Assembly: GCA_023246555.1 (NCBI GenBank)
Contig: JAHFIC010000013.1
Coordinates: forward strand, 1 to 10,817
DNA from: Candidatus Magasanikiibacteriota bacterium
GTDB taxonomy: Bacteria > Patescibacteriota > Patescibacteriia > Magasanikbacterales > UBA922
Direction of reading: 5' to 3'
DNA length: 10,817 nucleotides
This document shows positions 6,923-10,817 of the stretch, piece by piece (the first letter of the stretch is position 1; every line of letters begins with the position of its first letter). The notes below the pieces were generated by a model. The model was not told the origin of the DNA. It did not search any database and saw only the letters and a program-made list of their open reading frames with translations. Position numbers and translations under genes: made by a program.

Positions 6923-8254
6923 AAAAATCTTGGCTCTTTTATACCATTTTTTAGCCAAAAAATCAACATTTTTCGGGTTGCTCTACCGGTAGTAGTCATT
7001 GGCGCGTGTATGATTCTTCTCTCCCCTTGGGCCGCGCTCGACGCAGTCATTTTGGCACTCCTTGGCTTTTTCTTGGGCCACCTATTTTTTCAAGAAAAAC
7101 TTCTACTACTTGTTCTTTTGTGTCGCCCACTCATTGATGCGTGGCGTGATGTCACGGTGTTTGCCTACGAACAGATCACGGTGAACATGAACGCCGCTCT
7201 TTCAATCATTTTTGCTTTTTGGTCGCTCTTCATACTCTTCCGTCACAAAAAAATGCTCACGGCAATCCCAGCGCTTCCCATTGGGGCAATCCTCCTTGGC
7301 TTCATGCTCATGAGCACATGGTGGAGTGTCTCCCCCAGAGAAACGATCATTGAGAGTATAAAATGGTTCAACGCGCTTGGTGTTTTTGCGCTCGCCTACA
7401 TCGGTGTGATGAAAAAACACTTCACGCGAAAAGAGCTCTGGTGGGCGCTGATAGCTTCTGCGGTCGTACCCATCATCATCGGCATTCTTCAGGCAATGGT
7501 AGGCGCCGGACTTACCACCACCGACCTTCATGGCAGAATCTATGGCACGCTCGCGCATCCCAATGTGTTTGCATTCCTCATCGTCGGCGTTCTCATACTG
7601 CTGTTCGATACAAAAAATGCGCTACCATACCGTAGGCTCATGGCGCCAATACTTCTCGTTGCTCTTCTGTTTACATATACGCGCGCGGCGATCATCGGCA
7701 TAGTTCTCTATGGGATCGTGCTTGGCCTGATTCTCTTCAAACAAAAATTCCTCAAGCTCTTCCTCGTTGCGTTCACGGCCTGCGCACTGATTCTATCCAT
7801 ACATAATCTTTTTTCAGAACGTTTTAATCTCGACATTACGCGCGTGCCGATTATTTCACGCCTGGTCACACGAAATGAAGATGCGGATTCATTGGCCTGG
7901 CGGCAATCGCTTCTTCGTGAATCAATTCCCCTGATTGCCACGCGATCGTTCCTTGGCTATGGTTTTGGCACTTTTGCCACCGTCTGGAGCGAAAATCGTT
8001 CGCTGACTCATCTCTGGGACGACAGCGCCGAAGCACACAATGATTATCTTCGCATTGCGCTTGAACTTGGAGGTATTGGTCTCGCGTTGTACCTCGCGTT
8101 TTTGGGACAGATACTTTTTTCCGCGCGAAAAAATCCCCGTCTGTTTGCGTGGATCTTCATGTTTATTGTGGTAAGTCTATCCGAAAACATGCTCCACCAC
8201 ACGCCAGTCTTGTGGTTCACCTTCGCGTGGTGGGGCGCGACCTTGAGAGAATAA
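6905..8254 (+). CDS. O-antigen ligase/polymerase family membrane protein (Wzy/WaaL-like)
   Basis: A multi-pass protein of 449 residues that should polymerise glycan repeats or ligate a finished glycan to its carrier on the outer face of the membrane. Hydrophobic segments fill residues ~24-75, 97-113, 123-140, 155-167, 180-200, 219-234, 245-275, 283-298 and, near the end, 386-405 and 413-425. The family's loop signatures are present: GRIYGTLAHPN (210-220), TYTRAAIIG (257-265), and the large external loop ending in EAHNDYLRIALELGGIGLAL (375-394) with the conserved His-Asn (H378). The frame is open back to 6704, but those extra residues are hydrophilic and lie opposite the GT4 gene, so ATG 6905 is the better start. 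It overlaps the divergent GT4 start by 18 bases. Ligase and polymerase cannot be separated by sequence. Confidence 0.85.
   Translation: MKDFFHKNLGSFIPFFSQKINIFRVALPVVVIGACMILLSPWAALDAVILALLGFFLGHLFFQEKLLLLVLLCRPLIDAWRDVTVFAYEQITVNMNAALSIIFAFWSLFILFRHKKMLTAIPALPIGAILLGFMLMSTWWSVSPRETIIESIKWFNALGVFALAYIGVMKKHFTRKELWWALIASAVVPIIIGILQAMVGAGLTTTDLHGRIYGTLAHPNVFAFLIVGVLILLFDTKNALPYRRLMAPILLVALLFTYTRAAIIGIVLYGIVLGLILFKQKFLKLFLVAFTACALILSIHNLFSERFNLDITRVPIISRLVTRNEDADSLAWRQSLLRESIPLIATRSFLGYGFGTFATVWSENRSLTHLWDDSAEAHNDYLRIALELGGIGLALYLAFLGQILFSARKNPRLFAWIFMFIVVSLSENMLHHTPVLWFTFAWWGATLRE
6938..6966 (-). promoter_or_regulatory. Promoter of the leftward GT4-hydrolase operon
   Basis: On the minus strand TTGATT (6966-6961), a 17-base spacer, and TATAAA (6943-6938) preceded by TGG, an extended -10. 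The start would be near 6931, nine bases before the ATG at 6922. The promoter lies inside the coding start of the divergent ligase gene. Confidence 0.65.
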
Positions 8255-8288
8255 AAAGCCCTGCCTGCGCATGACACGCAAACAGGGG
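8252..8288 (-). terminator. Intrinsic terminator of the kinase operon
   Basis: CCCTG (8259-8263) pairs with CAGGG (8283-8287), and inside it TGCG (8266-8269) pairs with CGCA (8277-8280) around a 7-base loop. Read leftward, the hairpin is followed by C and five T residues (8257-8253). It starts eight bases past the kinase operon and abuts the stop of the convergent ligase gene. Rightward there is no T-run, so it serves mainly the kinases. Confidence 0.7.
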
Positions 8289-8295
8289 AAAAAAA

Positions 8296-9129
8296 TCAAT
8301 CATGGAGCGCCTCCATAAAGACGCCGGCTGAACCGGGACGCTTCGTGCGATCCATGCGCGTTGCGAGATTGACCGTGTTGGCAATCGCCCGCATATCGCG
8401 TGGCAAATTGCGAAGATCGAGCGGAGGGACAGGGCCGAATTTTGGCGCCTTTTCCCCTACCAAGAGTTCCCAACCGACGACGCCGACCGAATAGAGATCG
8501 CTTTTTGGATCGATGACAACCCCTCGTCCGGTCGTGTCGAGATGCTCACTAGGGATATATGACGGCGTGCCGCGGATGAAAAATTCACCTTCTCCCTGCA
8601 ACAGACGAAAAGTATCCCCAACATAGCGAGCGTTTGCGTAGTCAACGAGGACAAAATTTCCGTTGGGGTCGACGATATAATTACCCGGTTTTGGGTCACC
8701 ATACACGATTGGCCTCGGCAACGTGTGCAGTCTTTGCAATTCACCGAGCATGCCGAGGAGCGCCCAGCGAATCTGCGATGCGCTTAAACGGCCTGCCCAA
8801 CTTCGGAACAATTCGTTGAGCGGCCGGCCGCGGATAAATTCCATGACGATGAACGCCCGACCTTTTTCTTCCCATGACTCGTAGACCCGAGGCGAATGAT
8901 TCATCGGACACGCCGCCTGCATCATAGAAGCCTCATGGCCGCCGGGAAGTTCGGGATACTGGTCGGTCACTTTGAGGGCGCACTCCTCTGTCGACCCTGA
9001 TTTTTGAACCAAGTACACGGTCCCCATTCCGCCGGCCCCGATGCGGTTCATAACAATCCAATCACGTGCCATCTGGCCGGGGAAAAGCTCTGGGAATCGA
9101 GATCGTCCCTGTCGTATACTATCGAGCAT
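8296..9129 (-). CDS. Hanks-type protein kinase (second of tandem pair)
   Basis: A soluble 277-residue Ser/Thr-type protein kinase that is essentially just the catalytic domain, with no membrane segment or sensor. The nucleotide loop is canonical (IGAGGMGTV, 30-38), followed by the ATP-anchoring lysine in ALKV (K53) and a likely helix-C glutamate E66. The catalytic loop reads YGDPKPGN (143-150) where HRDLKPEN is usual: His and Arg are replaced by Tyr and Gly, but D145, K147 and N150 remain. DFG is DYA (163-165), and the APE-like motif is PSE (193-195). DLYSVGVVGWELL (211-223) is the usual F-helix segment. Missing the HRD Arg suggests no activation-loop phosphorylation switch. GGAGG nine bases before the ATG supports the start. 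The gene overlaps its neighbour by 11 bases. Likely active; substrate unknown. Confidence 0.88.
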   Translation of the reverse strand: MLDSIRQGRSRFPELFPGQMARDWIVMNRIGAGGMGTVYLVQKSGSTEECALKVTDQYPELPGGHEASMMQAACPMNHSPRVYESWEEKGRAFIVMEFIRGRPLNELFRSWAGRLSASQIRWALLGMLGELQRLHTLPRPIVYGDPKPGNYIVDPNGNFVLVDYANARYVGDTFRLLQGEGEFFIRGTPSYIPSEHLDTTGRGVVIDPKSDLYSVGVVGWELLVGEKAPKFGPVPPLDLRNLPRDMRAIANTVNLATRMDRTKRPGSAGVFMEALHD

Positions 9130-9952
9130 AATTCAGCGCCTCCAAAAACGCTCTGGCTATGGGAAATCGATCACTGCGATTGAACGCAACCGCGCGATCC
9201 AGTATCTGCGCATAGGGAGCAAGTGAGCCAGTCTCCGGCATCGGCGGAAGAATAAAATCTCTTGCCGAATACGGCTGGCTCACAAAGGTGAAGGGGTATC
9301 TCCCCAGCATAAGCATACAGCCGATGACACCAGCGCTATAGAGATCAGTGGACGGACCAACAAGATCCGACTGGTCCCGCATCATGCGCTCCGGCGGCAC
9401 GAATCCAAGTTTACCGATGATTGCACTATGTGTAGAGCGCACAATCCACTCCGCGACTCCTTTGCATTGCGCAACACCATAATCAACGAAATAACAGCGG
9501 CCGCTCGCATGATCAACGAGAATATTATCCGGCGTCGCATCCATGTGAAAGATGGGGTTGGGAAGCGTATGCAGTCGGTCGAGTTCGCTAAGGATTGCCC
9601 GCATGACCCGAAGAAACTGATCTCTCGTCGCCGGCGCTTTCCAGTCCTCCAAAACCAACTGGGAAATCCTTCGTCCATCCACGAAATCCATGAGGAGATA
9701 GGTATCTTCTCCTTCCACCCAGGCGTCGTACAGACGCACGACACCCTTCCCTCGGCACGCACGCTGGGAACGCCGCATGATTTCGGCTTCGTGAAGTCGG
9801 CCGGGCAAGGCGATCGAGGACACGACACCTCTTGTTCGTGCCACCTTGAGGGCATAACGTCTGCCACGATTTTCAACGAGAAAAACCCGCCCCCAATTCC
9901 CTTTACTGATCTCTTTGAGAATGGTGTACCCGCGAGTTGTTAAATTGTCCAA
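9119..9952 (-). CDS. Hanks-type protein kinase (first of tandem pair)
   Basis: A soluble 277-residue kinase domain, the same length as its neighbour and sharing LHTLPxPI before the catalytic loop, VDY at the metal site and DLYSxGVxG after it, so the pair probably arose by duplication. The nucleotide loop is irregular (ISKGNWGRV, 15-23, first Gly is Ser). K36 in YALKVA and E55 or E57 fit the salt bridge. The catalytic loop is HMDATPDN (136-143): Asp and Asn remain, Arg is Met, and the usual Lys is Thr (T140), a replacement also known in other bacterial kinases. DFG is DYG (157-159); the APE-like site is PPE (186-188). The start is a TTG at 9952, four bases after AGGAGGTG, a full match to the anti-Shine-Dalgarno; no ATG upstream competes. 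Active kinase or regulator of its partner are both possible. Confidence 0.88.
   Translation of the reverse strand: MDNLTTRGYTILKEISKGNWGRVFLVENRGRRYALKVARTRGVVSSIALPGRLHEAEIMRRSQRACRGKGVVRLYDAWVEGEDTYLLMDFVDGRRISQLVLEDWKAPATRDQFLRVMRAILSELDRLHTLPNPIFHMDATPDNILVDHASGRCYFVDYGVAQCKGVAEWIVRSTHSAIIGKLGFVPPERMMRDQSDLVGPSTDLYSAGVIGCMLMLGRYPFTFVSQPYSARDFILPPMPETGSLAPYAQILDRAVAFNRSDRFPIARAFLEALNYAR
9139..9143 (-). promoter_or_regulatory. Shine-Dalgarno for the downstream kinase
   Basis: GGAGG on the minus strand lies nine bases before the ATG at 9129 and inside the last codons of the upstream kinase gene, so the two are translated together. Confidence 0.6.
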
Positions 9953-9956
9953 AGAA

Positions 9957-9964
9957 CACCTCCT
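9957..9964 (-). promoter_or_regulatory. Full-consensus Shine-Dalgarno with a TTG start
   Basis: AGGAGGTG on the minus strand is followed by TTCT and the TTG start at 9952. It is the strongest ribosome binding site in the window and decides the start of the first kinase. Confidence 0.75.
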
Positions 9965-9973
9965 CTCGGCGCT

Positions 9974-10001
9974 ATCCTAGCAAAAAATGGCAGAAAAGCA
10001 A
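9974..10001 (-). promoter_or_regulatory. Possible promoter of the kinase operon
   Basis: TAGGAT (9979-9974) preceded by TGC, an extended -10, with TTGCTT (10001-9996) 16 bases upstream, both on the minus strand. The -10 match is moderate. The leader would be about 15 bases, carrying the AGGAGGTG site. Confidence 0.4.
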
Positions 10002-10005
10002 AAAA

Positions 10006-10017
10006 TTCAAATTTGAA
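10006..10017. repeat. 12-base palindrome upstream of the kinase promoter
   Basis: TTCAAATTTGAA is a perfect palindrome four bases upstream of the putative kinase -35 box and next to the hairpin module. It may be an operator, but AT-rich palindromes of this size occur by chance. Confidence 0.3.
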
Positions 10018-10081
10018 AAAATAAAAGAGCCCCGGCGCGAAGATGCGTCGGGGCAGAGACTCGTGAGAATACCAAATTGAC
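10018..10081 (+). repeat. Hairpin-promoter module, copy 1
   Basis: The first 37 bases (10018-10054) are identical to 10589-10625. They hold an A-rich lead and a 10-bp stem, GCCCCGGCGC (10029-10038) with GCGTCGGGGC (10045-10054), around the loop gaagat. The identical 9-mer gagactcgt follows (10056-10064), then nine bases, then aaattgac, which contains the -35 box of hicB. Read rightward the stem has one G-U pair; leftward the same position is an A-C mismatch but a T-rich tract follows, so either a rightward RNA structure or a leftward terminator is possible. Confidence 0.85.
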
Positions 10082-10107
10082 AAAAAGCTAAAAAATCGGT
10101 ATTCTCA
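10064..10107. promoter_or_regulatory. Inverted-repeat operator candidate at the hicB promoter
   Basis: TGAGAATACC (10064-10073) and GGTATTCTCA (10098-10107) are perfectly complementary 10-base arms with 24 bases between. The right arm contains the -10 box TATTCT and the -35 lies between the arms. Arm centres are 34 bases apart, about three helical turns, so the arms face the same side. A HicB or HicAB complex is the obvious ligand to suspect, although this HicB has no visible DNA-binding domain. Confidence 0.6.
10077..10105 (+). promoter_or_regulatory. Promoter of hicBA, leaderless
   Basis: TTGACA (10077-10082), a 17-base spacer, and TATTCT (10100-10105). Transcription would begin about three bases before the ATG at 10115, so the mRNA is leaderless or nearly so. 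Confidence 0.7.
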
Positions 10108-10114
10108 TAAATAT

Positions 10115-10366
10115 ATGAACTCACGCACCTATCGCATCATTATTGAACCAGACGAACGCCAGACATACCACGGCTATGTTCCTGCATTGAGCGGCTGTCA
10201 TACATGGGATACCTCAATTGATGGCGTAAAAAAGAAACTTCGAGAAGCGATTGAGCTGTACATTGAGGACCTTGTCGCGAATGGAGAAGATGTGCCACAA
10301 GAAAAAAGTTTTGAAACGTTCGAGACCGTTATGATGCCGGATGCGCCGGGATTGCAGTATGCCTAA
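10115..10366 (+). CDS. hicB: HicB family antitoxin
   Basis: The antitoxin of a type II toxin-antitoxin pair; it binds and neutralises the HicA RNase. At 83 residues it covers the partial RNase H-like fold of HicB: YRIIIEPDE (6-14), YHGYVPALSGCHTWDTSIDG (18-37), then the helix KKLREAIELYIEDLVANGED (40-59) and VPQE. It ends soon after, with no helix-turn-helix or ribbon-helix-helix domain, so DNA binding, if any, must come from elsewhere or from the complex. hicB precedes hicA here, the reverse of the E. coli order, and overlaps it by eight bases. The ATG lies nine bases after the -10 box. Confidence 0.9.
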   Translation: MNSRTYRIIIEPDERQTYHGYVPALSGCHTWDTSIDGVKKKLREAIELYIEDLVANGEDVPQEKSFETFETVMMPDAPGLQYA

Positions 10367-10583
10367 ACTGCCGGTGCTTCAGGATAAAGACGTCATTCGA
10401 TTGCTCAAACAACTGGGATTTGCCGACGTGCGCCAAAAGGGCAGTCATCGTATTTTTCGTCACCAAGATGGACGACGAGCTGTCGTGCCAATGCATGGAG
10501 GGCATGATATTCCTCGCGGGACGCTCAAAGCGTTGTTCCAAGATATCAATATCGATCTTCGTGACATCATAGAAAAACTTTAG
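10359..10583 (+). CDS. hicA: HicA family mRNA interferase toxin
   Basis: A 74-residue toxin with a double-stranded-RNA-binding-like fold that cleaves mRNA and stalls growth when not bound by HicB. Family marks are plain: VIRLLKQLGFADVRQKGSHRIFRH, with the catalytic histidine H30 in GSH (28-30), then VVPMHGGHDIPRGTLKALFQD. The frame is open from an ATG at 10341, but MPKLPVLQDKDVIRLL from 10359 matches the normal HicA N-terminus and gives the usual length. The eight-base overlap with hicB implies coupled translation. No inactivating change is visible. Confidence 0.9.
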   Translation: MPKLPVLQDKDVIRLLKQLGFADVRQKGSHRIFRHQDGRRAVVPMHGGHDIPRGTLKALFQDINIDLRDIIEKL

Positions 10584-10588
10584 TTTTC

Positions 10589-10655
10589 AAAATAAAAGAG
10601 CCCCGGCGCGAAGATGCGTCGGGGCGTGAGACTCGTCGGAACACATGAAATTGAC
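10589..10655 (+). repeat. Hairpin-promoter module, copy 2
   Basis: Begins five bases after the hicA stop. Its first 37 bases are identical to copy 1, including the stem (10600-10609 with 10616-10625). The 9-mer gagactcgt (10628-10636) follows, then 11 bases instead of nine, then aaattgac (10648-10655) with the -35 of the next gene. Copies 1 and 2 thus bracket hicBA as direct repeats 571 bases apart. Confidence 0.85.
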
Positions 10656-10680
10656 GAACTGCGGTTAGACTTGGTATAGT
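10651..10680 (+). promoter_or_regulatory. Promoter of the last gene
   Basis: TTGACG (10651-10656), an 18-base spacer, and TATAGT (10675-10680) preceded by TGG, an extended -10. The leader would be about 20 bases, without a clear Shine-Dalgarno before the ATG at 10708. Confidence 0.55.
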
Positions 10681-10707
10681 AAAAATCTCACAAAAGTTAA
10701 CCGTCAT

Positions 10708-10817
10708 ATGAACACTGAACAAGCAATCCAAGACATACTGGAAATGGTGACATTTCTGCATGACAATGCCATGACCAAATCAGAGGGTATGACCAAGGCA
10801 GAAGGCGTAACCAAAAA
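10708..10817 (+). CDS. Unrecognised protein, N-terminal part only
   Basis: An open frame from the ATG at 10708 runs off the right edge after 36 full codons. It begins MNTEQAIQDILEMVTFLHDN and then enters a six-residue repeat (MTKSEG, MTKAEG, VTK...). The first 20 residues could form an amphipathic helix, and the repeat suggests a helical or coiled-coil continuation. I do not recognise the family. Support comes from a good promoter and from the repeat staying in frame. Confidence 0.55.
   Translation, partial: MNTEQAIQDILEMVTFLHDNAMTKSEGMTKAEGVTK
10771..10817 (+). repeat. 18-base tandem repeat in coding sequence
   Basis: Units start at 10771 and 10789 (each beginning atgaccaa), and a third, diverged unit starts at 10807 (gtaaccaa) and is cut by the window end. 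Differences fall mostly at third codon positions (agag/agaa, ggt/ggc), showing the protein repeat is maintained. Confidence 0.7.

Noticed and set aside
9382..9876. 164-codon minus-strand open frame in another reading frame of the first kinase
   Set aside because: It is a frame-shifted reading of the kinase gene, rich in Cys, Ser and Arg, without any motif.
9428..9943. 171-codon plus-strand open frame across the first kinase gene
   Set aside because: It lies opposite a kinase whose motifs are unmistakable; its translation (rich in His, Arg, Pro) shows no domain.
9119..9952. First kinase as a dead pseudokinase
   Set aside because: Although Lys is replaced by Thr in HMDATPDN, the ATP-anchoring Lys, catalytic Asp, Asn and metal-binding Asp are all present, and Thr at that place occurs in other bacterial kinases; inactivity cannot be claimed.
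10664..10670. GTTAGAC matches the integron core site GTTRRRY, hinting that the module is an attC site
   Set aside because: No paired RYYYAAC site at the right distance is present, the motif is missing from module copy 1, and no integrase is seen.

Overview
The window looks like part of the chromosome of a Patescibacteria (CPR, Parcubacteria-like) bacterium. This rests on a small helix-turn-helix protein of a kind I recall from those genomes, surface proteins of modest complexity, several genes whose start codon lies only a few bases after a sigma-70 promoter (near-leaderless mRNA), and dense packing with ATGA overlaps. TGA is used as a stop throughout, so the recoded lineages (SR1, Gracilibacteria) are unlikely. 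The phylum is inference; there is no rRNA or marker protein here.

Region 1 (1-2795) is regulatory. An ECF-type sigma factor, cut by the window edge, is transcribed leftward. A 318-base AT-rich spacer separates it from a rightward pair: a MerR/excisionase-like DNA-binding protein and, joined by an ATGA overlap, a single-pass membrane protein with a large extracellular Ig/DUF11-like part. The spacer holds three copies of one operator architecture, TTTGTATA-N8-TATACAAA, the last adjoining the -10 box of the DNA-binding protein's promoter. Autoregulation is the simplest reading.

Region 2 (2792-8254) is a polysaccharide or surface-glycan locus. It has a rightward GT4 glycosyltransferase with its own consensus promoter, a leftward pair of another GT4 enzyme and an exported glycoside-hydrolase-like protein with FG-GAP-type calcium loops (ATGA overlap), and a rightward O-antigen ligase/polymerase-family membrane protein. 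The genes interlock: the first GT and the hydrolase overlap tail to tail by 52 bases, and the second GT and the ligase overlap head to head by 18 bases. Together they suggest assembly, polymerisation or ligation, and trimming of a surface glycan.

Region 3 (8255-10001) is a leftward operon of two tandem Hanks-type protein kinases, both 277 residues, soluble, with unusual catalytic-loop sequences. They overlap by 11 bases, start behind strong Shine-Dalgarno sequences and end at a hairpin with a U-tract.

Region 4 (10018-10817) holds a hicB-hicA toxin-antitoxin pair followed by the start of an unrecognised gene with an 18-base tandem repeat. The same module (an identical 37-base hairpin element, then gagactcgt, then a TTGAC -35 box) precedes both transcription units, so hicBA sits between direct repeats. 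The hicB promoter also carries a perfect 10-bp inverted repeat that includes its -10 box, a good operator candidate.
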